A program made the translations under genes and the position numbers. A stretch of 64,000 nucleotides of DNA from Pseudeuparius sepicola (lineage: Eukaryota > Arthropoda > Insecta > Coleoptera > Anthribidae). The notes under the pieces are model-generated. The model had not been told where the DNA came from. It saw nothing but the letters and a program-made list of their open reading frames with translations, and made no database searches. Each line of letters begins with the position of its first letter. Positions within the stretch are counted from its first letter, which is position 1. This document shows, in pieces, positions 11,813 to 23,105 of this stretch. The stretch spans positions 16,720,501-16,784,500 of the forward strand of contig OY987301.1 of assembly GCA_963920635.1 (NCBI GenBank), written 5' to 3'.

Positions 11813-14800
11813 TTGTTAATTATTTCAGTCCAGTTATAGGAATAGCGTCAACAAATAAACACGTGGATGTATTATAGATTTGTATTCCCCTAAATCGGTT
11901 TAAAATATATCTTCCAAAACATAAACCAAAAATTGAGTTTCATGTTTTCTATTGTTTTTTACAGGAACGTTATTAGCGAAATAGCAATTTTTTTGAAATT
12001 ATGAAGAAAAGTCGTGGCTTAGAATTCGTTGGCACCGATTTCTTTTAAATAAAGAGAATGCTAATGTTACAATACACAGTTCTAGAAAAAGGATTCCATT
12101 CAGTTTTGGTTCTAAAGATTTAGCACTATTTTCACAAGAAATTTATTACAGAGGAAGGTAATTGTGCTAAATGGACATTTCGCGCAAGTAGGCGACGTTG
12201 ATTATGCAAATTATCCCCTTTTAATTTTGTTTGCAAAAGTTTCACTCTACATTGTAAGTTCGTCAAATTTTATTTGTGGATTGGTTCGCAATTGTTCCTT
12301 TTTTTTCAAAAAAGTAAATCACAAGAAAGTTTTTTGAGATCAAACCACTGCTGTTGTACTGGATAATATTCATTTCAAATCACAAAGAATATTTTAGACA
12401 ACTGCTGCTCACAAAACATACTAAAATAAACAAGAACTCATAACGCATTAATAACTTTTACCATTGAATAAGGAATTCGTCTTAATCAATGCTTTTACAG
12501 ATAAAAAAATAATCATTCAACAATACAATATTGATAAGTCATTTGATGACAGGTGCCTACTTGATGACGGTAATTTAATTATGTCCAAATATGACAAATT
12601 CATGGCCAACTAAAGAAGAAACAAACTACAAAGACAAAACGTGTACGGCCCAGAAGTGTTGTTGTGGGACAAACTATATAATAGGTCTATAGTATTTCCT
12701 TAACAGGATTACCAGATTAACAGAATAATAACGTGTAACTTAGATAACGTGTTGGCGTTTGGAATATATATTTTTAGACACTGCATTGCTATTTATATAA
12801 AAGTTCAATGTTGTAACAGGTGACTCAAGAGACACACTTTAAATCGGTGTTAGTTCCGACAAAACAAAACTGTTAAGGAAAAATCGTAGGCCTCCGACCG
12901 TTTTCGAAAACGGATTTAAAATGCAGAGTTTGTCCTTGAGTTAAACGGACGAACCAGAAATTCCTATAAAGGCGCCAGATATGATTCAAAACTGTAGGAT
13001 TCTGAATGGCAGTTCCGTTATTAGAGAACGAGAAATAGCGGCCACCTAGGACGATTTTAAATTTTTATCATCAAAAGGAAATTCTTTTAATTCTGGACAA
13101 ATGAATCATTCATTGGCTTTATAAGTTATATCTTTAGTAAGGCAATGTTCTAACGATATAATAAACTAAAAAACTTTTTCTGTTTTTAGATTTTCGACAG
13201 GTGGATCAGCGCACAGCGGGTAATAAAGCATTTGTTCGTTAAGCCGGTCAAAAGTCGAAACACGATTTAATAAAGTAAAATGCAGTATTTTTCATTTTAT
13301 TCCTCATGAAACGCCTATGTACATGATGATTTTTTAGGACTACCACCGCGATTTTCTAGCTTATTTTTCAAAAGCGCCGGTTTTAGCTTGACCACCGCCG
13401 GGTGCTAAGTTTAAAAAACGCTTTATCTTTCCTCTCAATTTTTTACTTTTGCCCAAAAAGCTAAACTTTTTAGTTGGGAGGTATTCAGAAATTTAAAAAA
13501 TATATATATATTGCAATTGAATTTTTGTGGCGCAAAATTGCGCCGCAGGAGAAAATTTTTCAGATATTCAAGGTCAAACAGTTTAAATTAACGAAAAGAA
13601 ATTCCAAGCAAAACATATTCTTGTTAACTGGTGGTATTTTTTTTTGTTCACTATGACTCCATAACATTTGTAGCCAAGAAGTCCTACTCAGTCTTCTTTT
13701 ATATAACAACTGTGGCCAATAGAAATTTCGAAATTTGTTTTAGTGTGAGCCCATAAAAATCATTGCTTTTTAAAGCGGCTATACAAAAGAAGCAGAAGTG
13801 TTTGGTTACTAAGATGCGCCGTAGGCGAAAATTTGTAGAAATATAAAGCACAGATAGTTTAAAAGAGGTATAGGAAATTACAAAATCATAACAGTACAAT
13901 GTATTTTTCGTCTTTTCTCAATGTAGGGGGCTTGAACCTCCAAACCATATACTGCCCTGGGCTTAGGTATGTATGGGAAAAGCCAGGTCTCGTGGAATCG
14001 GTAGTTAGCTGCTGAGTATATTTTTCAATACATATTTGTATGTTACACATTATTACATGACAATTTTCCAATTTATATTCAATCAATGAATCAATCTTCT
14101 GCGTTTTGGATATTTTCACTTAGAAATTTTTATTTTCGTCCAAAAATCCAGAGGGGGGAGTAAAATCTTCAACGTACAGATGATGAAAAAGATAAATAGG
14201 AAAACGTTTCAAATGTTATGTTTTCAGACGACGCTCAAAATGATAAAATTAACCGCCGGGTGCTATTAGCGCCCTAGCACCTCTCTAAAACCGGCGCTGT
14301 TTTTCACCCCGCACAAGAAAAGAAACAAAAACGTGTCAATTTGAAAATATTTGTCGATTTGAGTTTTTTTTTAATGTTGCGCGAGAAGTTGATCATGATC
14401 AGGGATGCCCATTTACTTTTTACTTTATTTTTCAATCAACAATTAACAGCATCACCTTATATTAGTTGTACAAAATTGCAACGTTTTTGTTTCTTGCCTT
14501 TTTATAAATAAAAATGCAATGCAACTTTGTTTAGATATGATGTGAATAATTGGGGGAAGTAAAATAGTCCGTGGTCCGTCAAAGAAAAATAAATACGAGA
14601 ATGTATACTGTATTGCCTAATATTCTACATTGTTTTGATTAGGAATTGTGGAGCGCCACATGGGAAAATAAAACAAAAAAAATTAATGGTATCAAAATGT
14701 GATCGAAATAGATACTTTTCTTGGTTTTTCTAGGTCTCCCGATGTGCGTGTGCAGAGATACGCAAAAATTTAATAGTCAACATGTGGTAAGAATAATTCA

Positions 14801-14954
14801 TAATAATAAGATTACAAGATGATTACAAAATTATAATATGTATTACAATATGGTGACATTTTCACTGGGATACCCACTTCACATCCTTTAAGAGGTATGA
14901 TTTCTGAATTGGTGGTTAGTGAATATACTGATATTATACATTAGGTGATTATAT

Positions 14955-14956
<2 letters not shown>
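11813..14956. other. Gene-free AT-rich sequence
   Basis: Nothing supported as a gene. The text AAAGCGCCGG...CACCGCCGGGTGCTA near 13371-13410 recurs in altered form near 14251-14300, indicating an old inverted or duplicated insertion between them. Confidence 0.3.

Positions 14957-15035
<79 letters not shown>
14957..15035. repeat. (TA)n microsatellite
   Basis: About 38 uninterrupted TA units. The open frame running through it is a low-complexity artefact. Confidence 0.95.
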
Positions 15036-15039
<4 letters not shown>

Positions 15040-16620
15040 TGAAAAATTACTGGTAGAATTATCAAGGGAAGAAACATTCAGAGAAAAAATGATTATAAGA
15101 GCAAATTGTGAAAAATATCTCGGCCCAAAATATACAAGGAAACTCAAATTGGTTAAGTCAGAGATGAATAAATTCGACGAATAATAATTTTTGGATTAGT
15201 TTCTGGGGACAGATTAAGAAAATTGATGAAGATGCTGAAATATAAAGAAGATAAGTTAAGTTCCCATATATTATTCAAGTCACTGAAGAAGGTTCGGCCG
15301 CTAGGAGTTTAGTTGAAAGTTTTTCACCTTCAGCAGCAAACTACAGTAAGGCCATTTACTAGATTCGCGAGAGATGAAGTCCTATAGGAGTATATGTACA
15401 GCCGCGGCCACAAAAAAACTTTCAGGCTGGTCCTTGAATCTCTCTCCGAAGCGCGAAATCCGGCAACGTGGCGGCCCGCCCGCTCCGCCCGTCCCGCTCG
15501 TCGCCGTGGACCGGCACACCGCGGCCGGTCGTCCGCGACCGGCCGGCGGCGGCGTCACGAGGCGGACAGCCGCGGCGTTGCCGAGTTGTGCGCTCATTTG
15601 CACGGATTTCCACCAGCCTGAAAGTTTTTTGTGGCCGCGGTTGTACGTGAGTTACTTGCCCTGGTTTTAAAACAAGCGTCTAAGGATAATAAAGTTATTC
15701 CTTTGAGTAATCTACTATAAATTATACGACAAACTTGAACCTCAATTAAAGGTATTAGAGACGTTAGGTGTCATCAGTGACAAATATGCCGCTATGTTAT
15801 TTACTTGAATCGGCATTACCATGTCATTTATTAAAGGTATGAGAGAGCCATAGAAGTACTTTATAGATAAGTAGAACGGTTGTTTGTAACCTCAATAAGG
15901 CATTGTTAGAATTCCTGAAGATAGAAGTGGGAACAGAAGAAAGAATATCATCTATAGCACAAAAAAAGTTTTGGCCTCAGTTCTTCAAATCAGGACACCC
16001 CGTATACTATTGCATCTTTACACATAGATAATTTTAAAGCTGAAAGTGGTAAGAAAGTTCTATCTTGTTCATTTTGTGAAAAGGTCCATGCTATTCAAGA
16101 TTGCTTGAAAGCACAGAAGTTATTAACACTAGAACAAAGAACTGCAATAATATAAAAGAAAATATGCACTTCTTGCCTCAGTTTATTTTACAATTCTAGA
16201 AATTGCAAAGCTGTTGACATTTGTTCAAATCATGCATTAATGTGTCCAGATTTAGGAAAAGGTAAAACAAATTCTAACATTGGAAGCGAAATTAATGTTA
16301 AAAATACCTTGACCTCTCTTTGTTGAAATAATGAGCTCTTCTGAAACATTTTTACAAATAGTTGGCGTTATTAAATTTATTGGTAGAAAAGAAAAGATAG
16401 TTAGTTCGTGTTTTATTCGATTCTGGTTCACAAAAATCCTATATAAGAACAGGATGTGCAAAAAAATTTAATTTAGAAAGCATTTCACCAGAAAATATTG
16501 TGTTTTGGATGAAAAACTAGTGTCTCAAAAAATTTAAATTTGTTTAATATAACAGTCAAGAAAATGAACAGTTCTTTGGAAACCAATATTTACGTACTTG
16601 AACATGAAAAAATGTATAAT
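15036..16620 (+). mobile_element. Decayed BEL/Pao-type retrotransposon (gag/protease part)
   Basis: Frame pieces around 16045-16245 read CSFCEKVHAIQDC, then KKICTSCLS and CKAVDICSNHA: the two-part Cys/His knuckle region typical of BEL/Pao gag. Farther on (about 16410-16500), DSGSQ and SYIRTGCAKKF-like text resembles the aspartic protease. Many stops and frameshifts show it is dead. A GC-rich MITE interrupts it at 15400-15641. LTRs were not located. Confidence 0.6.
15400..15641. mobile_element. GC-rich MITE with 5-bp TGTAC target duplication
   Basis: Ends AGCCGCGGCCACAAAAAAAC and GTTTTTTGTGGCCGCGGT are inverted copies extending through CTTTCAGGCTGG. TGTAC flanks both sides (15395-15399 and 15642-15646). 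The 180-bp core is strongly GC-rich within an AT-rich window, so it carries long spurious frames on all strands that are not genes. Confidence 0.75.
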
Positions 16621-16732
16621 TATTAGAGCTTACATGTGTAATAATTTCTACTTTTTCCGCTAACCTAATCTTTCATTATCAATTTTTTTACGTATATCCA
16701 CTATGCACCAAACCTGCCATTAAATCTACATA

Positions 16733-17075
16733 CAGGGGTAACTTTTTCGATGGTCACCATTGGGATCTCGTAAACGGTAACTCGAAATCCAGCCTCCCTA
16801 GAAAATTTTTGAAGCAACTAGTGAAAACATCTGAAAACATAAGAATACCAACATTTCGTAAAGTTGAGTTTTCTAATAAAAAAGATGAGCTATTTTCGGA
16901 ATCGGCGGTTTTCAGTTTTTTCAGAATATTTCAGAAACGGACTGAGCTATCTTCGATTTCTCTTCAGATAATGAATGAAGACTAAAATGCGCAACTTTTC
17001 TCTAAACCAACTACCCCTCTATCTTTTACAGTTTCCGAAATCCCAATGGTGAGCATTGAAAAAGTGACCACCCTG
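16733..17075. mobile_element. Tc1/mariner-type MITE
   Basis: TA-CAGGGGTAACTTTTTCGAT at the left and AAAAAGTGACCACCCTG-TA at the right are inverted, with CCATTGGGATCTCG/GAAATCCCAATGG continuing the repeat. TA on both sides fits a Tc1/mariner target duplication. 343 bp, no coding capacity. Confidence 0.7.
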
Positions 17076-19319
17076 TATACTTTTTCGTGTTGTTTTTGGT
17101 GGCTACCTTGATTTGTCCAATTACTTTGCCGTGCCTTCCTTTGTAAATTTTGTAACAAACGGTCTTAAATCGATCAAATCTTGAAATTTTCAGCGCGTTT
17201 TCGATTATTTTGTCCATATTTCAAGGCACACTCGAAATCTGATAGGATAAACTGGTTGGCTTGTGAGGTAATTTCTGTTGGAATGAAACTTTTATAAAAA
17301 AGAGAACCGACCGGTTTTTTTTTCGTAAAATTTGGTCTGCATTGGTTCGACGTAACGTCAAATGATGTTATGGAATCAGATAATTTTTAATAAAAAAAAC
17401 TAATATATTATAGTCGAGCCAAACTCCTAATGTGGTATTCTCAAAATTGGTCAATTAAAAAAATCATAGCTAGCCATGGAATAATCACCCAAACAAAATA
17501 GTAATGATGAAGGAAAAACAATATATCTAATGCCGAATTTACTCAGCTCTTCGTAGATTTTTGCAGTGTTCACGAGTAAACGCGGGCACACTGTTATAAC
17601 AAAATGATTTTTTTCGCAGAGTAACATCTAAATAACTAGGTACTTATGTAACCCCTGGCCTATTTTTGCGAATATCTGTGCCGGAATTAAATTGCTTCCC
17701 GATCATGATGCGACGCAGGCTAGGTTCCAGATTTTATACTTTTGCGAGATCTGTCCTACTGGCAACTATAACTATTAATTTCAAACAAATTCTGAATTGT
17801 ACCACATGAACAATAAAAATAGCACCGTGGCTAAATACTCACGAGGTAGATTTGTATATTTTTCAAGCAATAAAAATCCGTTGTTTTGAGGTGGAAATCT
17901 CCGCAAAACGTGGAAATTTACAATAATTGCTTAAATTCCAGTGTCAAAATAAATGTTGCACCCAATTAATGTCGGAGAATGATTAAGTGCAGTGGAAAAA
18001 ATTAGCTTTGCCTTCAATTTCCCGGATTCTATTGAGGAAATTTACGCATTTGTTAAAAAAATGTATTAAATTAATAGATACGTTCATTCCCACTGCAACG
18101 TCATGAATGAGAATTCATTTTTTACTTCAATGGGAAATGTACAAAACAATAAAATAAAAGAGGATGCGATGACTGTGGAAATATACATTTCTTTTCTTTA
18201 TTAACGTATTCCTACAGAGGTAATTAACGGGAACAGTTTTGGGTATTTCCTAATCTTAGAATAAAAGAAAATGTGCAACCTTCGCGACTAATTTTATCAT
18301 GGGAATTGATAAATCACACAGGTTAATTAGATACAGTACATAATCGCATAAACATTCATTTTAATTTGCAGTTATATATAGGTAGGAGATGCCGAGGTCT
18401 CGACAAAAATGATTCAGCAAACTAGTTCGTTATGTAACAGCACAATATTTTGTTTGATATTTTAATTAGGACCAAATTTTAAATAAATATGAATCTAAAT
18501 ATATACTATTGAGTACTCTTTTTTTAAAAATATCACTTTTCCAAAAGAAGGAATCCATATCCATATTTGTTCTAGATTTCCCAGTGTCCAAAATGTTGGG
18601 AAAGACCGAATCACCAATATTTTTGTTTCGCTTTTCAACCCAAGTTCATCAACCCGTTTTGAAAAGTTTCAATTGCCTCATTAAAACAGTGGCTCCATTT
18701 TTGTTGATATTAAACCGGCCATTCGCGATGAATTAGTTAACGATACCATCTAAGTTACTGTTCCCATGCACCTACTTAGACAGGAAAGATCTCCGGCTCG
18801 CGACAGTATTCTATTGTGCTAGAATTTTTGCGCTGTTACATTTTTTGGGACCGCCGATTAGCATGTAGGAATTACCATTCTCGAATTCACGTCAACGCCG
18901 CACTGGTTGAATAGACACAAAAAAATCGTTACGATTTACATCCGTTTAAAGATTGGCAACGGTTTCATACTTAACAAAAAATCGAATGTAATAAAATGAC
19001 ATTGCAGTTTGGACTGCCGGTCCCAGAAACACATCCTGGAATTTCTAGATCAATGATTGTAAAATTTTGCGAGGCCCACGCAACTTATTGGCGTATTGCT
19101 CTCACCACTGACACCGATCGAAGCATTGCCATTGAATATAAAAAAATGTTGTTGTCAGCATAACTATTTGTTTGTATAATAGGTACAACAACATATTTAT
19201 TTATATTGTTGGAATCGGAAAAATGCGTGCAATTCAAAAATCCACAAATATACAGGGTGTTTTATTTAAAAAAAGTAAGTTTATATTTTTTCATTAATTT
19301 GCGACGCTCATTTGTTTTA
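17076..19319. other. Gene-free AT-rich sequence
   Basis: No exon-like frame with a recognisable domain. The frame at 18509-18736 has no family resemblance. ACAGGGTGTTTTATTT at 19252 looks like a single transposon end without a partner. Confidence 0.3.
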
Positions 19320-19708
19320 TCTAAACTCTATCTAAGTTACAGAGGCAGTGGATCAAAACACTGGCCACCATGTGACTGATTCTCTTATTGGTCTAGCCGT
19401 CATAAAATGTCAAGTGTTTACGCGGCGAGCAGAATGCAGGGCCGGCTCTTCCCTCAGTCGAGTTCCCTGCATATTTTAGATCGGATCGCGAGCAGTATAT
19501 TCTGCAAATTTATTTTGCTACTTAATTTAAAGGAAATATATAAAGATCCACGAAAGGTAAAAACACAATTTTTAGAACTTCTAAAAGAATTAGTTCAGAA
19601 TTGCAAGCCACTGGGAATCTCATATATTAGTCAGACCCTGGTAATCGATCGCAATGCGGTCATGTGACTTTGTTTATATCTTCTGCCGCTGTAACTTGGA
19701 TAGACTAT
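19320..19708. repeat. MITE with imperfect long inverted repeats
   Basis: Left CTATCTAAGTTACAGAGGCAG and right CTGCCGCTGTAACTTGGATAG are inverted copies, and CATGTGAC/GTCATGTGAC extends the pairing. No coding capacity; the frame at 19407-19667 crosses the interior without known domains. Confidence 0.55.
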
Positions 19709-21599
19709 AGTAACATATCCTAGCCTGGTGGTTTCAGAAAAAAGCCCCACAACCCACAACTTTCATTTAAATAACTTTTTCCTGCTCCCTCCCGCGTAAG
19801 TTCACTTTACATACTCGCCAACAGGCCCGAAAGCGAAAGTCAAATGTTCGAGGTGCCCTGTTATTTTGGTTGCTAGCTGCGAAAGTGGTTGCTAGGTACA
19901 AAAAGTATTGCTTAGCAACCCTTACGCAGCAAGGACCTTAAAACCATTAATAAAATATATGTAACAACGCGAATCTTACGTCAATTTTAATAGGTTTAAC
20001 AACAATCGTTTTACAAACTGGTTTTAATCATAAAGAACACGAATTATACCAAAGAAAAATTAATAATTTAAATGTTTGTCTGGCGCCAAATAAGAGCCAC
20101 ATAACAGAACAAATTTGACAAGCACCGCGCTACCGGTGGGGTAAGTGTACGCGATTAGTAATTCCTAGATCCATGGTTCAAAGCTCAACATTTCTTGTTT
20201 ATTTTTTATTACCGCTGCATTCTGCCTCACTGATTTCATTTTTAGTAATTGAATAAAGGTTATTTTGAAGATCATTATTACTCACAATCTACTCCACATG
20301 TATTTAGAGCTTTATTCAAAGTATTAAAGTATACCTATAACTTGAAATTTTCGGTAGAAGGAAAAATGTATACATTGCACGATGCGTAAAGCTCTTTTTT
20401 GGCCTCGGAGGTACTTTTAATTTTAAGCAACCTCCTCGGCCAAAAAAGTGCTGACAATGTAAATAACTATTTTTCGAACTGGAAAAATTAGGGATTAGGG
20501 GTGGGTCCACGATACACAAACTCTATCGTGGACCCTTGTTTATGTATCGTGGTGAGTCAAAATATACCGGAACCGGATACCCTTATTACCCTTGTCCCTT
20601 TGTGTCCCTGTATTATTTTGATTAAATTAGTTTCCACGGGTCCTACGACCCAACATTTTATCAAGCTTAGATACAAGCGCTTCCCTTTTTTCCATTTGCG
20701 ACCATCGAATTTACTCATATACGCACGTAAAGCGTTTGAAAAACGCACGCAATGGAACTTATTTATTTCTCATAGGTTCACATATAACCCCAACTAAGTT
20801 TCATAACTTCGGAGACTTTCAAGGTGCTCCCTAATTCTCAATATCTTACTAGTTTCATATTATTTCATGACGCTTTATACATCGACGTGCAGGCAAAGGA
20901 ATTTTGGTAAGCAAACTTGAACCAAGAACCCATCCGATAAATTGTTCGGAAGTAGGATCGGTGGGGTCCAATATCTAATGGACAGCTAATCAATGGTTTA
21001 CCCAAAACTTATGACAGTGTAAAAAGTGGTAGATGGTGAGTTTGAACCACTGCTGCCATCTTCACGAGAAATGTCGAACTTAATATTCGTTGGACAATGT
21101 GGAAAAAAATAAAAGTAGAAATATTATCGAAATTGGACCACTTTGCACTCAGTTCTACAGGTGGCCAATAGAGGGCAGCGCAATTACAAATTAAAACCAA
21201 AAAGGAGTGTAAAAGTAAGGCTTCTATAATACCTATTTAATTATTTAGGAGTTTGATTAAAGTATTATTTCCTCTTTATTAGTAATTAATAATAACTAAA
21301 AACAACAAAACACCAATCATACTGACAGCAAAAGCATTTATGAATTTTTCACCTATTTTCAGTGACGCACTCTGTGTCCTACCATGGAAGTTATTAATGC
21401 TCCTGAATCGATTTCTACCGTCAAAATAAATTTCTAGAATCACTTATAATCGCGATCACTTATTCGATCTCAAAAGAGACTTGTAAATGAGTTTTCATTT
21501 TCGTGCATGTACCTACATGCGTCAATAATTATTATGATTTGATTTTTGGTGCACGTCTGACAGACGCTACAGGAAAACAAAAAATAAATCTTTTTTCTA
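19709..21599. other. Gene-free sequence with one isolated hairpin
   Basis: No gene recognised. GGGTCCACGATA (20503-20514) pairs with TATCGTGGACCC (20524-20535), but it lacks the flanking direct repeat seen for the hairpin class elsewhere. Confidence 0.35.
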
Positions 21600-21840
21600 C
21601 AAGCGTGTACAAAAGTGTACTTTTCCGCACGCATTTTAGTTTAGAAAGTGTCACTTTTCCGCACTAGTGCGGAAAAGTACTTTTCCGCACTACTTTTCCG
21701 CACTAGTGCGGAAAAGTGACACTTTCTAAACTAAAATGCGTGCGGAAAAGTAAATGCGTGCGGAAAAGTGTCTTACTTTTCCGCACGCTTGTAGAAAAAA
21801 CAGTGTTCCTAACTCTTGGGGAAAGTGTCTTCCGCACTTG
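21600..21840. repeat. Palindromic array of the 10-mer CTTTTCCGCA
   Basis: Nine copies of CTTTTCCGCA or its inverse TGCGGAAAAG lie in about 180 bp, organised around a centre near 21690, with longer inverted arms (TTTAGTTTAGAAAGTGTCAC and its complement). Outer ends carry TCTACAAGCGTGTA and CGCTTGTAGA. It looks like a MITE whose sub-terminal repeat has multiplied. Confidence 0.8.
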
Positions 21841-21875
21841 TTAGGAAATATACTATTTTTGGTTCATATTTATCT

Positions 21876-21917
21876 GTTTAGAGCAGAGACTTGCCATCAC
21901 AAGTCTCTGGTTTAGAG
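21876..21917. repeat. Mini-hairpin insertion, 8-bp duplication GTTTAGAG
   Basis: GTTTAGAG (21876-21883), a 26-nt hairpin with arms CAGAGACTTG/CAAGTCTCTG and loop CCATCA, then GTTTAGAG (21910-21917). The arms are a perfect 10-bp inverted repeat. The duplication fits the hAT pattern nTnnnnAn. The arms resemble those of the hairpin at 22288-22313. Confidence 0.8.
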
Positions 21918-22037
21918 GCATACCTTTATTATTATATAGGTAGGTATGTGGTTAATACTCGCGTGATATTACCTATATTATTTGATTTGTGTTCTGGTTT
22001 TTCCGTGTTGTTTATGGTTAATTTCGCGGGATACGCC

Positions 22038-22141
22038 ATTGAATCATGCAGAGCCAGTAGATAGACTAATGGCTCTGCATTGAATCTTTGAGTAAAGGAA
22101 TAAATTATAAATAAATTATTCCTTTACTCAATGATTGAATA
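22038..22141. repeat. Two adjacent mini-hairpins sharing target ATTGAATC
   Basis: ATTGAATC at 22038-22045 and 22079-22086, and ATTGAATA at 22134-22141, bracket two hairpins. The first has arms GCAGAGCCAGTAG/CTAATGGCTCTGC (one mismatch). The second has arms GAGTAAAGGAATAA/TTATTCCTTTACTC, nearly identical to the hairpin at 29338-29377. This reads as two insertions at the same target. Confidence 0.75.
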
Positions 22142-22279
22142 TAAGAAATACGCCCCTGTAGGCTCAATGCTAAACAATAAAGAACAAGGCAGTGTAGACC
22201 TGGTGGCTAGCACCACAGAATAACTAAACATGGTACATGGTGACGATGACCCATATATTAGTTCGCACCTTAGACACGG

Positions 22280-22321
22280 GTTCGCATCAGGGACTCTTTA
22301 AAGTAAGTCCCTGGTTCGCAT
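22280..22321. repeat. Mini-hairpin insertion, 8-bp duplication GTTCGCAT
   Basis: GTTCGCAT (22280-22287), a 26-nt hairpin with arms CAGGGACT/AGTCCCTG, then GTTCGCAT (22314-22321). The arms match the CAGAGACT hairpin at 21884 at 7 of 8 positions, so the two are one family. Confidence 0.8.
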
Positions 22322-23105
22322 AGTCCCGTCGGGGCGTTGGCATCTTAAATTCAGTCGCGTATTGTTTTAGTATTTTAGTTAGTTATCTACGGGACTCGCC
22401 CGACATTCGGCGCGCGCGTAAACACGGCACAAATCTGTCAAAATTTCGGTTTTTCCGCGGGTATTCGCGAAGTTTCAATGTTTCAAAAGGTGCAAAATAG
22501 GGTGGTGATCAGTTTGAGCTGAATTCATCCATTATAGAGGTCAGGTTCGTGTTCAGGGACAGGGACATTGAAAATGGGGGGGTAGCCAAAATTTCAAGAA
22601 AATCGCGCGGTGCATACGGTATGTTGCATATAATTATCATATGTTCTTCAGAAAAGTGATTAACTAAGCCATTATTATGCTGGAAGGAACTATTGCAATA
22701 ATGCAATGTGATTCTAAACAACCGTACAATGTTCAAATTCATGTAACCTTGAGTCGACCAATGAAATCGTGGAACCTAAAGTGGGTTTTAGCCTCTCGTA
22801 CTATGCAGGGGTAGATAAAGAGGGGTAGACAATAATGACTATGGAGGGGTAGATAAAGATATCTCTGGAGCTGACCAAGGTCTGTTCCCTTGGGCCCTGA
22901 CCGATTAAAAAGCCTAACTTGAATAATTTGTGCTAACCTATATATTTTGTGATTTTGTGAACCTAACCTTTAAATTAAGAGTTTTTCAAAGTTTGTAAAA
23001 AAAAATTAAATCACAGCAAGGTTATAATTATTGAATCACAGTTAAATTAATAAAGGGTATTATAATTTGTTATGAATAATAATTATTATTATTACTTGAA
23101 AAAGT
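22322..23105. other. 5' flank of METTL18
   Basis: Contains a short CpG-bearing stretch near 22388-22475 (CGGCGCGCGCG) that could be a promoter region, then AT-rich sequence. No exon recognised. Confidence 0.3.

Noticed and set aside
14945..15184. Frame starting with a Tyr-Ile repeat
   Set aside because: Reads through the (TA)n microsatellite; only the later part may be retroelement text.
15374..15670. Five overlapping frames at the GC-rich spot near 15.5 kb
   Set aside because: Produced by GC richness inside a 242-bp inverted-repeat element; no domain in any frame.
20503..20535. 12-bp hairpin GGGTCCACGATA/TATCGTGGACCC
   Set aside because: No flanking direct repeat, so not counted with the mini-hairpin insertions.
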